Below, piece by piece: positions 1 to 18,470 of a DNA stretch of 64,000 nt. Source of the stretch: Patagioenas fasciata (lineage: Eukaryota; Chordata; Aves; Columbiformes; Columbidae). The stretch covers positions 190,196,604 to 190,260,603 of the forward strand of contig NC_092520.1 of NCBI RefSeq assembly GCF_037038585.1, in the 5' to 3' direction. The first letter of the stretch is position 1, and each line of letters starts with the position of its first letter. A model generated the notes under the pieces. That model had not been told where the DNA came from, did no database searches, and saw only the letters and a list, made by a program, of their open reading frames with translations. Made by a program: the position numbers and the translations under genes.

Positions 1-2344
1 AGAGGTCCTGAGTCTCCAGCAATGACATATAATATATAAACCAGGGAACACAGGCTCCCAATGTCTGCTTCATACAAACAACAGCACCAGATTTAAAGAT
101 ACAAAATGTTTGTGTGTTTCTTTCTGGCCCGCTTTTTGACTGATTTCTTCATAAAAAGGAAGTGAAGTAGATGTACACAGTGATACCATCCCCAGAAAAA
201 TCAGGAGAAACAGAGGCACATGGCCAAGAACATCAGTCATAGGCCCAGGCTGAAGATAATGCACCCTTTTGTGGCCACATCTTGGAAAAATGCTGTCAGA
301 TGAGGAAAATGGCCATAAAAGAAACCAGATGTATCACAGAAATGTCACACCTGTCTAGAAACTCGACTTCAAATATATGCTGTTTCAGTGGTCCAAATAC
401 CACACATGACCTTTCTGCTAATTCTGCACAGCCTTTTCCATGCTTTTTTGTCCCACATGCTATTTCCAGCTGTGCGTTCCCCTGTCCCACAGCTGGAACA
501 TGGAGAGAACATGTCACTTCTACACTACATTGTTTTTGTTGAGAACTTTTCCACTTCTGTTTGCGTAATGGCAGCAGACAGAGAAGGAACAGTATGTATC
601 AGCCAGAACACAATGCTTCATTACTGTGCCTCCAAGCATTGTGCCTGTCATGGATAGCAGATCTGCTTGATCCCAGCAATCAGTGTGCCTGTTCTGAGCT
701 TTCATAATAACTGCGGACACAACCAGCCTTGTTTCAGATAGAAACTGTCTCTTACTGCATGTCATGAAATAAAATTTTCTATGCCTGCTTTACACTTGCC
801 AGTGAAAAAGAGATGGACACAAGAAAATACCTTGCAAAAATTAGATTGGCAGGCTGGCTGCTATTCTCCGTAATCTCTTCCTGAATAGAAACTGCCTGAG
901 TTAATAACTGACTTTTTCTCCTTGCAAAACAGTGAGCTCATTGTATGTTTCCAACAGGAATATAAAGTGATGAATGGCAATCCTGCCAAGCGTCTTTTCC
1001 TCTGCTCCCCAGAGCAATGCCAAAAGTGAGGATGAGAGATTTCCTCTGACCGTGTTTATACCCTGCTTGCTTTGGAGAAAATGACTTTGAGGTCTGATTA
1101 ATTTAGCACTGGATGTGTGTTTCATTGATATCTCCTATTGCAAAGTTAATCTCTGTCAATCTAAAATGACTGAGATGTTGAACTGAATATTGCTCTGACA
1201 GACTGAAAAAAAATCAACTAAAAGAACTTCTTGGGTACTGTATAGTCCATATCTAGCAATATTTAGCTATGAAATATAGCCTTGTATTTCATAGGGGATT
1301 CTGCTGCATTGTATAAGAATATTCAAGCAAAAAGGTCACATTATTAAAGTTTGAAATTCCTTCTTCATTCAATACAATAGAAGATTTACACCCTTTTCTA
1401 AAATAAGCATTTCCCTAGACACCAACCTTATTTCTATTCTCTAAGGCTGAAGAACATAAGCTTGAAAGAAGGTGCTGTTTCATGGAACACAGCATGAACC
1501 CATGCAGGCAATGGTACCTCCTGCTGCCTGCAACAGCTTCCATCTGATAGAATTGGGTATTTGAATTGTTTGACTTACTTTATCAATATTTCATACAGAA
1601 TTTTAATCAGGTAGTCTTCAGACATGACAAAACTTTTGGGCTCTAAGGAAACTCAAGAGAAAGTTCTCCACTGAAAACCTGAAATCTAGTCTCAGGAGCA
1701 CTGGAAACTTTCAGCAGAAAAAATTTGTCACTTACATTAGGTTTATTCAAGAGCCATGTGACCGTGAGTAGATGTATTTACTGATTTCTGTCACTCAAGA
1801 TTAGACAATTCTACTAGTTTCTTTTTGGAAAAAAGACGCCGTATATTAATGTTCAGAAGAAGAAGGAAGAGAGAATTTTTTTATATACCATCTCATTTTG
1901 AATGCATTTGAAAGGAAGTTCCTGTTTCCAACCATGGAAATACATTGTTGTAAGAGATACAATATAAACAAAACAAATATAAACAAAACAAAACCAAAAC
2001 CAAACAATTCAAAAAGTAAAATAAAAGATATAAAAATCATCTCTGCTCATCAGAATATTTTCTTCTATCAGATAATAAGGTCCAAGGATCTGACCTATCC
2101 CGACAATAAATAAATAGATTAGCCAAAATAGATTTTAGAACTCAGGGCAGAACTAATTATGCTCAGTAGTCTTACTATGCCTTTTCCTAAAGCAGATTTA
2201 TCACAACTGAGACAGTTTTGAAGAATCCTATTTGTGGAGCTTTTCTCAGCTAGAGACAACTTCAAGAAGCCAAGATATTTTGGTGGCCCATCAGTGCCTT
2301 CAAGTGTCAAAGTTATGACAGATGTGTTGTGACTGGCCCATGTG

Positions 2345-2393
2345 TAAAGGAAAAGAAAGGAAGAAAAAGGAGAGGAAAGGAAAAATAAAAGTT
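2345..2393 (+). repeat. Purine-rich (GA/A) tract
   Basis: About 50 bases that are almost entirely A and G, in blocks such as ggaaaagaaaggaagaaaaa. This is simple-sequence DNA inside the KCND2 intron with no coding meaning. Confidence 0.6.
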
Positions 2394-3547
2394 TAGGCAA
2401 GCTTGGATACCATTTCCTATTCCATATTTGATAGGTATCAAAGGCTGGGGTACAGCTAGACCCTCTCAGTGTCAGAGTCACTGGGATGACTCCCAGCACA
2501 GGGAAGGGAAAGGAGGAGTCTGAGCTTCCCTCTAGGAACAGGTGTCTGGACACTCTATGGCACCTTGGCTGAAAAGCTCCATCCCAGCTCTTATGATGAC
2601 AATGTCCTCCTTACCCTGAAAGAAGCATTCCTTGTTAGATGCCTTCCCTGTTTTCCACAAATCTATCTTCCTGCATCTTTTGAAGGCAGAAACCTTATAG
2701 CTTTTTAGCCAGCAAGTCCTAAATGCTGGTCTATCTGCCCGTTATTGTTCATTACCTGGAGGAGCCTCAGTTTTAGTTGCCCAAGCACTCTCTCCCTAGA
2801 GTGACTTTGCATGGTGCCTGAACAAAACACTCAAGCAACTATCAACTCCAAAATCTGTTTTAATACATAAAATTCAACCTGAATCTTTCATGTGAGTATG
2901 GTCTTTTACCTTTATATAGCAAAATATATCCTGAGAATTGGCTTGGCTTTATTATCTATTGATTGTACATGATGCATTTATCTGTCAAGTTATGAATAAT
3001 TAGTTACTAGATAAATATAATAGCTCTACGATAAATTGAAACAACTGCTTAAAGCGCCTGCCAGTCTAGAGTTGAGCGTTTGCAGGAGGGAACCCTGCTA
3101 GCTGTTATGACTTCTTTAAACAAGATAGACTATTAATCTCAGTGGGGTTGCAGAGACATAACTAACAGAATAACTTACCCAAGATTTTTTAATTTAGCAA
3201 AAAGCATGTAAAACTTCTGTTTACTGAACAGCAATTCGAATAGATTGTGAAAGCAAAGCACGTCTCAACAAATATATGCACCTTATTTAATTCCGTACTC
3301 ATTAATGTACAAAGTAAACAACATTTTCTTCTCTGCTGCATGTTGACGTCCTATAAATTATTGCAAGCTAATCTGAAGTCAATTATTTGCAATTACTGAA
3401 AATTAGAAAATCAGAGCATGAAATGTGGGCCTGATTTTTTAAAGCAAATGTGTAAGGTGGATATATGAACTGCCAAACAAAAAATTATGTAAACAACAAC
3501 ATAGATGATTTTCAGACTATTTTGGCCATCACTGTAGGAGCCACAGA

Positions 3548-4126
3548 GTTGTGGTTTAACCCTGACAGGCAGCTCAGCACCACCCAGCCACTTGCTCACA
3601 CCCCTGCAGTGGGATGGGGGAGAGAATCAGAATAGTAAAAGTGCAAAAACTCGTGGGTTGAAATGAAGACAGTTTAATGGTTTTTTAAAAAGGGAGGGGA
3701 GCGAAGAACAACAGGGAGGGTGGGAGGAAACAATACCAAGAAAAAGAAGCAATTCAAAAGAAAACAATTGCTCACCACCAACTGGCTGATGCCCAGCCTG
3801 TCCCAGAGCAACAGCAGCCCCTTCCAACCTCCAAGCCCCATCCAGTTTTACTGCTGAGCATGATGTCATATGGGGTGGAATATCCCTTTGGTCAGTTGGG
3901 GTCAGCTATCCCAATTGTGTCCCCTCCCAGCATTTTGTGCACCTCCAGCCAACTCAATGGCGGGACAATCTGAGGAGCAAAAGGGCCCTGACACCATGTA
4001 AGCCCCGCTCAGGAGTACCTGAAGCATCCCCGTGTTATCAACGCTGTTTCCATCACAAATCCAAAACACAGCCACATACCAGCTACTATGAAGAAACTGA
4101 ACTCTATCCCAACCAAAACAAGTACA
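3548..4126 (+). mobile_element. Solo-LTR-like element of an avian endogenous retrovirus family
   Basis: The stretch from tgtggtttaaccctgacagg (3550 on) to accaaaacaagtaca (near 4126) resembles, from memory, an abundant bird LTR family that carries the same blocks: agcaccacccagccactt, gggagagaatcagaa, atgatgtcatatggggtgga and agctactatgaagaa. It stands alone, with no internal gag, pol or env coding sequence on either side, so it is a solo LTR and not a provirus. The hexamer cacaga occurs at 3542-3547 and again at 4127-4132 and could be the target-site duplication. The element is in the same orientation as KCND2. The exact family (ERVL or ERVK type) cannot be named without a library search. Confidence 0.75.
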
Positions 4127-7100
4127 CACAGAATGACTGTGAAGGAGTTCTTATCTTTTAACTGTACAAGTTAAAAAAATAATAACCATGATTAGTATTT
4201 TTTGAGTTTTGATAGTAAGATAGTTATGCAGTCTGGAGAGTAGCAGAAGAGAGACAAGAGGAGCTATCTAAGTACTAAATTACCTAGGCTACCTGGGCTT
4301 CTTGCATAGCAAACTGAAGAGAGGCTCTTGCCAAAAATTATTCTGAGTACCCCAGTAAGCCCTGCTCTAAAGTGTTCCTGGTAAAATCTCTCTCTTAACA
4401 CAGCTGGACAGCTGAGGTCATCTTGAGTGTTAAAAGGTGGGTGTTGCAAATACCCTACAGTGCTGCATTTAGCACTATTTAAAACCTTGTGAAAATAAAT
4501 GTTTATATTTCTAAAAACTGACAGCACTAGCTGTTGTTGAATAACAGTGTTTTCTCTTTATAAGGTTTCATAAATGCAATCACAGAGAAAGATCTCTAAG
4601 TTGCAAAATTTGAGACTGGAAAAAAGAGAATGCATTCAAAATGAAAGTTCAGTGCAGCTGCAAGGGATACTATAAAAACAGAGGTGATGATCAATTTCTT
4701 TAGGAAGTTTCAGATGAGATAATTATGGTGGAATTTCATCAGAATAAGTAAAATAATTGTATTTCAGGTACACTGGTTTTGTTCTAAACAACGTTAAAAT
4801 TGCCAAAACCAAGGTTTCGCAATCAGTGACTAACAGGGAAAACCTCAGAGCAAAGAAGATAATCTACTGCTGAAAAACTTAATCCTTTCTTTTTTTTTGC
4901 TAGATATTTCATGAAAGGGGAGAGTTAGGAAGGGCTTTGCTGTCATCGAAAGGGGCAGTTATCACTCCCTTTCTGCTGGATGTGACAGAGAATGCAGTTC
5001 GCAGAGTAAAGGAAAGTACAGTTCTTCTGTAATCACAGTTTTCCTGATGTCATCGCATCGTTTTGGTGTCCTTCATGGGAATTCAATCCCCAGTGCACAG
5101 CCCTTAAATCCTGTGGCTGACACGAGCTTTTAATGGTTCCTTGATAGGAAATGTGAGGAGTCACGAGACTACTCACGCTACAGGCTCTGAAATAAATCAG
5201 GCAGAAGCAGTGAAAAGAAATCTTATCACTTGAACAGATTTGTAAACACCTCCAGTTTCAGAAGTATTTTCTGTAAGCTGAAGTATAAGGATGGAAGTCG
5301 CAATATCTGGTTCCTGTCTTGTTAATAGATTCATTGTCTTCCCTTTGGTAAGTGATGTAAATTCAGTCCACCTGAATAAGTCCCAATTATAAAGATGTAA
5401 GCTATTACTTTCCACCTCACAAAAGCTTTCTAAGATGCAATAAGTCTGTATTTGTAAAGCAATTTGAAATCTTCGCATGGAAAGTACAACCTTCATTTTA
5501 TGTGTGTTGTAGTAAATTGATATATTAAGATAGTCTGATGAACCACTGTATTTTTTATATTTCTTTATTAAATGATGCTGCACCATCATTAGTTTCAGTC
5601 ACTGAAAGAGAAAATGAATATGCATGCTCAAATAAAAGCATAACTAATGTATGTAAAATCTCTGTTCATTAAATCTAATGAATCTCCCTTGATAAAGAGC
5701 ACTCTGGAAAGTACCACGGCTAAAACATTTCTAACTGAAATCACTTATTTATGAGGCTCCTTGTTATACCCTGCAGAGGCACCTCTAAGGCATCTCAAGC
5801 TCCTAAGGCTAAACAGTAGTGCTAAGAGAGACCTTTAATACATTTATGAATATTTTCCAGTGCACATGTCCCAACCCATTACTGCATTCTGCAGTGCAGG
5901 TAGAGCCTTTAGCCCATCATGCTGGTGTTGCATCTGAAGAGCTCCACCTTGAAAATAACCTGTTTTCTGCCAAGGGTGTTTTTGATTGCCAGACCTGAGG
6001 ACTCAGCCCTAACCACATCGTTGGCCCTGGATTTGCCACCAAGGAGCCCATGTAAGCCCAGAGGGTTGGAGCTGTTGACCATTCCCCCACTGGTTGGGTC
6101 CTGGAGACCCCAGGCCAGGCCAGTGTGTTGCCCTCCTGGTGGCTCAATGCAGCACACCAGGCTGCTCAGACCTGGTCAGCCGTGGTGCTCAGTGAAAGAG
6201 TCCTGGCTGAATATTTACCTCCAGTCAAACCTCTGGGGACCCACTCAGGGTGACAGAATCTGGGGCTGCAGTTGTCCTTTCAGTGCTAACAGGAAGAAGG
6301 AGAAGGTAGGAATTCACCTGTGCAGAAACACTGTGCAGGCGGTCCAGGCACTTCGCTCCTTACCACTAGAATAAGGTGGATTAACCACATAGCTGGAAAG
6401 GCTGTGTGTTCTGGGGAACGTGACAGACCAATGTGTTAATCTAAAATGGCCAATATATCACAAAATCAGGCAACAACTTCTCATGTGATCTTTTTGTCTC
6501 AGTGAGGCACACATGCACAGCATTATCTTATTTTCTTGTGGAACAATTAAAAGATAATAAATGCATGACATATAACATAAGCCAGATTCTGGACATGTTT
6601 TCTGTTAGCTGTCATTAATTTCTTGGCTTGCTGTTGAGAAGATCCTCTGTAAGTTTGAGGCTGTGTTTGCGAAGAAGCATGGTGTTGAGTCATTCCTTAT
6701 AGTCAGTTAATTATTAATCATGTCAGAGAGCTCTGGCAGCTGCAGTGACCAGGCTGCTTTTCTCTAAGTGTTCAGGGATTCTCAGTCATTTCATGCTGAC
6801 ATTTAGTGCCACAGAAAATGGGGGAAGAGGGGAAAAATGCTCCCCCTATTTTCTGAAAATACGCACTGAGTAATTATCAGATATGAAATCTTTGTTAATG
6901 TATCAGAGTCAGTTTTTCAGGTTCTTCACTGTGTCTCCTGTGCTTCAGCTGCCATTGAATTCCAGATGCTACATGGCATTTGGCTTTCAGAATCAGAAAC
7001 CTAACCAGGAAGATAAACCCAGACTCCTTCTTACACATGTAACCAGCCACAAAAATTACAGAACCCGCATGCCGTCCTAGAAATCCCATAAAAGCTTCTG

Positions 7101-7608
7101 TTTTCCATATTATTGTTTGAGAGTCTTTTCTTCATGCTTTCCCTTAATGTTGGCTTCCAGCTGTTGCACTACAGTCAATGGATGCAAAGTGTCCTTCGCT
7201 CATGAGCCACCTTCTGCTCTGGGATGGAAGTCACCTTCGCAAGCAATGAAGCTCACCTGGGAAATCTCAGATCTCGCTCAGCAATTTGATGCCTGCAGTC
7301 TCTGAAAAATCAGCTTATGGACAGATTGTGACTAATGACAAGTATTAAGTCTGATTATACCAATAGGTATGAAGAGGTTAAAAAGGCTTTTAAAAGGCCT
7401 GGCAAGCATTCAGAAACTTAGCTGAGTGACAGCATAAAAAACACTATCACATTCTGCTACTCTCAAAACCCAGAGGCTCTGAGAAACTAGCTCATGGCAG
7501 TTACAATATTATGTTTTTCTGAACCGTTTTTTTCCATTTAAAGAGATTTTAACTGCAGGAGCAGCTGAGATGGATGCCCGTGTTCCTGAACCACAGTTGT
7601 GACAATGC

Positions 7609-7625
7609 AAAAAAAAAAAAAAAAA
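7609..7625 (+). repeat. Poly(A) run
   Basis: Seventeen consecutive A residues in the intron, 273 bases before the 7899 exon. No retroposon body is recognisable upstream of it. Confidence 0.8.
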
Positions 7626-7871
7626 TTAGAGGCACTTACATGCTAATCTGTCTAATGTCTTATCCAAAATCATTGTTCTTATTAGCTGATGCATGCAAAC
7701 AAATAAAAAGTTCTGTCATTTGCATTTTAAACAGGAAGGCACTTCTGATTTGCTCCTGCTGGAGGATGGATGCAATGCAGCCATTCAGTGGTTGTGATAC
7801 TGGTATTCACAAGCAGCTGATTCCAATTAGCAGTTTTGGATAAACAGAATAATGGATATGAGTGTAAGTGA

Positions 7872-13191
<5,320 letters not shown>

Positions 13192-13439
13192 AATCACGAG
13201 TTTGTGGATGAGCAAGTCTATGAAGAGAGCTGCATGGAGGTTTCCACCGTCAATAGACCACCCAGCCACAGCCCCTCTCTCTCATCTCAACAAGGCGTCA
13301 CCAGCACTTGCTGCTCACGAAGACATAAAAAGACTTACCGCATCCCCAACACCACCATCACCGGTAGCCGCCCAGGCAGCGTACAAGAGCTCAGCACCAT
13401 CCAGATCAGATGTGTGGAGAGGACGCCTCTGTCTAACAG
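13192..13439 (+). CDS. KCND2: KCND2 coding exon (residues ~490-571 plus 2 bases)
   Basis: Acceptor gggctag ends at 13191 and donor gtactt starts at 13440. The 248 bases encode 82 residues from [17 protein letters not shown] to RTPLSN, then the first two bases of a split serine. The central block [19 protein letters not shown] and the block [18 protein letters not shown] are hallmarks of Kv4.2. By position, the serine in SRPGSVQEL is Ser552, the PKA site in rodents; here the preceding residues are R-P-G, so an arginine sits at -3. The segment between KKTYRIPN and QELS (reading [12 protein letters not shown]) differs most from the mammalian sequence as I remember it, which fits a tolerant linker. 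Confidence 0.96.
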
Positions 13440-14472
13440 GTACTTCACACCATCTGCACGCCCAGAGCTGAACCCCTTTCTTTGTCAGAGATGTAGAGGT
13501 GTTGTGACCTCTGCAGGCAGGCTGTGAGGCTAAAGACCAAAGTCAAATAGTCATCAAAAAATGGACACTCGTACTGAAACATCCTGTGCTTAGTTTGCTC
13601 CAAGCTTAATCCAAGACAACAGAATAGTCTCTATCAATTTCTACCATCTCATTCCACTCACCACAAAATAGTCTGCACTATTTGCAGCTCATAGCATCCA
13701 GGGATCCCAAATTACATAGAGCACCAAGTATTATATACCATGCACAAACATATATCAAGAAAAATTTAGCATAGCAATTCAAATATATGAAATGAGCAAG
13801 TGGGAAGAGAAGAAAAAGGTCTGTCGCTGCTGTATCTACTGGTTTTGTTCAGAAGCATAGTACAAATGTGACTTCCTTGGATTTCCACAGAGCAGAGAAA
13901 TAAAACTGATTTCCAGAGTCCTAAGTGTAATAGTCACTCTTCTAAATAAAAAAAACCATGAAATTGATGAGAAAAAGAATGTATGTCCTAGTTTGAGGAC
14001 TTATTACAAAAGTGAATTTAAGAGTCTGTAAATTACTGGACATCTCTGTACTCTCAGAACTAAAGCATTCGTCTTTCAGGTATTTCAGAACATCACTTCT
14101 GAAAACACAGCAAAGGTCTCAGGAGACCCAGAAGTGTTTTCTATTGAACTCAAACACACCACCCTTTTAAAAAGAAGTGTTTTCAGCACTAGTTGCTATA
14201 GAGATTGTCTTGTTAAGTTACATTTTGAGTAGCTTGTCTTGTATAGTTATTAGGTTTGGATTTCACTTCCATGAACAACCCAGCACCTTGTTGCTACTAA
14301 AGTTTTTCAGCTGTTGTGCAATGAGACCGCCTGGACAGCACAAAGCTCCAATCTGTCTTAGCTTTTCAGGAAATATTCGGCCTGGATCCAACCTTTCTTT
14401 GCTAGAGGAGTTGCCTGCACCATACGTCCAGTCACAGAGTATGTAAAAACACAAAGCACCAGCTTTCTGCTT

Positions 14473-14488
14473 AAAAAAAAAAAAAAAA
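14473..14488 (+). repeat. Poly(A) run
   Basis: Sixteen consecutive A residues in the last KCND2 intron. No retroposon is identified next to it. Confidence 0.8.
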
Positions 14489-14729
14489 CAACTAAAAGCA
14501 CAAACACAAAATACCAGTCTCATGTCAAAACAGTCTGAGTTTTACAAGTTTCTTGTGATGCTGAGGTACTGCAGCAATTCCATGAACATATTAACCTTTA
14601 CTAGTGCATGCATCGCTGTGCCTTACTCTTGACGATACATAATATGCAAAATGTTCTTACACAAGTGTGGCATAGAGGAATTGGTAGGAGACTGGAACTG
14701 CCCCTTAGTTTCCACTTTCCTGTATAATA

Positions 14730-14990
14730 AGTCATACAATACAAGGATCATCTTTCTTGGCAAAAGCACAGTCTAGGCAAGACGGCCCAGCACCCTGTCC
14801 AGATGAGTCTTAAATTTATCTAATGTTTGGGAATCCACCACTTCCCTGGGAAGATTATTCCAATGGCTGATTGTTCTCACTGTGAAAAATTTCCCTCTTG
14901 TGTTCAGTCAGAATCTCCTCAGGAGTAACTTGTACCCATTGCCCCTCATTGTCTATGCCAAGTTTGCTCCTCAGGGAGCTGCTCAAATGC
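14730..14990 (-). mobile_element. CR1 LINE fragment (3' part), antisense to KCND2
   Basis: Read on the minus strand, the sequence shows typical CR1 3' open-reading-frame and tail blocks: gaggggcaatgggtacaagt, a block with ttttcacagtgagaacaatc, then aatcttcccagggaagtggt and tcatctggacagggtgctgg. It is 5'-truncated and diverged, as most CR1 copies in birds are. It lies about 270 bases before the acceptor of the last KCND2 exon. The boundaries are approximate. Confidence 0.85.
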
Positions 14991-15020
14991 TTCCCCTGCT
15001 CAGAAACACTTAAGTGATGA

Positions 15021-15440
<420 letters not shown>

Positions 15441-15864
15441 AATAAGGAATTATTTATAAATTAGCATAAAGACCACTTGCAAGCTGAGCTCGAGCAGTGA
15501 GAAAAGAGTCATGAGGAATGAGAGAGCTGACAAAGACAACACGCCTTGATGTCTGCGCCAGCAGCCGCAGAGCGAGAAGTTCAGGAGAAACTAAACACTT
15601 TTTGGCTTTCAGTGTCATAGCGTGTGAACCAAAAGGAGTTTCTTACCCCTTGTCAGAACTGATGCGCGGTGGAATCTTCTGTGACCATTCTGACTTACTA
15701 TATGAGCACAATGAAATGTCCCCATTGATGCTTCTTCTTATCATAAGAGCTCTTTTTAGAAAAAGAAAAAATACAAAACAAAAAATAGAAACAAACCTGT
15801 GTTCCTGCTGAATGCAAAACGACAAGAAACATTTTGATAACACGTCTTTTTTTTTTTTCCTGTT

Positions 15865-15870
15865 AATAAA
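15865..15870 (+). terminator. KCND2: Candidate proximal poly(A) signal of KCND2
   Basis: AATAAA, 425 bases after the stop codon. Use of this site would give a short 3' UTR. No expression evidence is available from the sequence. Confidence 0.35.
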
Positions 15871-18444
15871 CCACAAACTTGTTGAGAAACTGTCAAAAAA
15901 ATGGAAGAAAAAAATGCTCATGAGAAATATGTTTGTACTGACTGAAAGAACTACAACCACAATGCATGCTGAAATTATTTGGACCTGTGATCTCAGTTTA
16001 TTTTTGTTGTTTTTCAGATTAGGCATGATAAAATATTACTGTAGAAAGGGGCATTTCCGTGCACTTACAACAAGCTGATTGTTAATGTTCCATGGTAGTT
16101 GTACAAATAACTTCCCTTTGAAAAATGCAGTATTTCTTATTCAAACACTCATTAGTGAACTAAAGGTGTTCAGTTAGTTCAATATTTACTATTGTTTTAT
16201 CTTGCTTCCTAGGTACTGTTACAACTGCAATAAGTCATTGTACACCTGTTGTATCAGGAATCAGGATTTCTTTTTTTTTAAGGTATATTACACAACTTCA
16301 TCTACACTAAACACTTCTAATGGCAAACATTTAAATAATCTTATAGCCAAACAGTGCACCACGAATGTGCTATTCAGTCATTGTTCCTTTTGTCCACCGT
16401 CCTCTATTTCTGTGACAGTTTGTTGTCCACTCCAACATTACCGTACTATTTGGGATTTCAAGGCTACTGATGAATCAACACGGTCCTTTCTTCGTGGGCA
16501 TCTTCTCTACTTCTGTATTTTAAGAACACAGCCCTCATCCCAATGTACTCTTGCAGGATCAGTCCCATTTGAATTAAAATGGCAGGAAAGCTATTTTTGG
16601 GATAAGCTAACACTCATCTCCAAACCTTCCTTGTTGATACTCTGCAGCATCCAGAGTATTGGCTACACTGGAAGACACCGAAAGACATTCAGTAAAAAGA
16701 GATGGCCTAATTATTTTTGTAATTTTCTGTAAACTTGTATCCTAAAATTGGTTGAGAATTTATATTGTGTGAAGAAATCTAATTACCTAAGAGTACTGAT
16801 AGCATAACAGATTAGGTCCCAAGGCTATAAAAATGTAATGTATTTCAATTGGAATTTACGCAGATTGGCAGGCCTAAAAGCTAATATTAAGGTTCTACTA
16901 GTTAAGGCTTTTTGTCTTCATTTTAAAAAGATAATGAAGTTACCAGAAACCTTTCTGATAAAAAAGCATCACTTTTCATCATGAAAGTGCGTTAGATGTA
17001 TCATAATGCTTCCTATATACATGACATACCATACATCATATACATCAAATATACATGGAATATATGCATATCAATACATACATATATACATCAAAAACAC
17101 TGGATCAGAAATAATTGCATGTCTGCAAAATAAAATATGCATATAAATCAAAAGGCTCAGTGCATTAGATACCATTACAAGAAATGATTAACATAGTTAT
17201 TTAATAGTTTGAGTAGTGTATGTTTCAGTACAGTATTTGCTAGCATTCTACTGACCTGAAAATTTGCATTAAGTGACAATACCCACTAAAAACTGAAACT
17301 TGCTGATGATACACTGTTTACTGCACACAAGTACTGGTCTTTCTCTCTACCTGTCAACAAAGATTGAAGAGTAGGTGATGGACTATCATGCTACAGTACA
17401 TACACCAAAATACAATCTCACATGTCAGAATTACATTGCAATTAAAAGGAGTACATAATGTCATGCATTACTCTTTTATAATTTACTTATTCAGAAGCTT
17501 GGTTAATTTGCAATTAACTTCCCACTTTTTCTGCAAATCAGAAAAACTCACTCGTTGTAAACTGAGTTTCTACGTTTCTCTCCAAGCTGAACAGAGAGCA
17601 GGAGCAAAGGCCTTGCCTGGGCTGACCCGGGGAGCGCTCCTGCTGAGGAGCTCTGCAGAGGCTGGTGACCTGACCTTCCTCTTCTCTCACCCTGTTAGAA
17701 AATTCCAGTAGATCTGCCGAAACTGGTGGGTTACATAAGTCTTAATGGAGCTTCAGAGAGAGTCAGAATGGACCCACTTGCATCCTACTTCTACCCATGG
17801 TTACTCACCTTTTGCCAAACAGTTATTGGTATAAGAACTGTCCTGATGTTAGCAACCTGCAACAATTTATTTATGCCACATGGTACTTCTTGACTAGTTA
17901 TATCAGGTAAATAATGCAAAGAGGCAGTTAGTAAACCCACTTTGGGACAGATTACATACAACCCAGGAAACCTGCTGACTCCATCAGGTCATGTGTCTTT
18001 TAAAATCTCTTTATTCTCCTTTTCATATGGACTAAAAAGAATGCACTACAGCAATACACTTGCATAACAGTTCTACCCCTGAAGCAACTTGTACTTTCAT
18101 TTTAAAAATGTGGCTTAAGGAATAATTTAGTATGATTTTGCAGAATTTCAGTCCTGTCTTCTATTCCCATGTCACATGCAAAATCATTAATTTATTCTGA
18201 ATTCGGGAAATACACATTCTTTTGGTGTTTTAGGTGATTTAAATGCTGTTTTGGTAGTGAATGACTGTTGATGACTGTGTAAAATGCATCTGTACTGTAC
18301 ATGAAATGTAATTATTTCTGTGTATCATACAAAGAAACCGAGGTTGTTGTTTTGACAATTTTGTTTGACAGTCATATATCGTATTTCAGAAGGCAGCATA
18401 ATACCTGCATTATGCTGAGCAAATAGACATTTGAGGAATATTTA

Positions 18445-18450
18445 AATAAA
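18445..18450 (+). terminator. KCND2: Candidate distal poly(A) signal of KCND2
   Basis: AATAAA followed within about 25-40 bases by a GT-containing stretch (gggtcaacctggttttg), which fits a cleavage site near 18470. The choice over the 15865 and 19037 signals is a judgement. Confidence 0.45.
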
Positions 18451-18470
18451 ACATCTGCATGCTTGAATGG

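Larger units (their letters stand above)
15441..18470 (+). other. KCND2: Probable KCND2 3' untranslated region
   Basis: After the TAA the sequence is AT-rich without a splice-bounded exon. It includes a TA-rich stretch at about 17030-17100 and ends near an AATAAA at 18445. The true 3' end is inferred, not shown: an earlier AATAAA at 15865-15870 and a later one at 19037-19042 are alternatives. Open frames inside (16202-16732, 176 codons; 17388-17711) have no known domain. Confidence 0.5.

Noticed and set aside
5919-6374. 151-codon plus-strand frame in KCND2 intron
   Set aside because: No domain, no splice-site context and two overlapping minus-strand frames. It looks like a locally GC-rich chance frame.
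16202-16732. 176-codon frame after the KCND2 stop
   Set aside because: No recognisable domain; it lies in the probable 3' UTR and has AT-rich composition.
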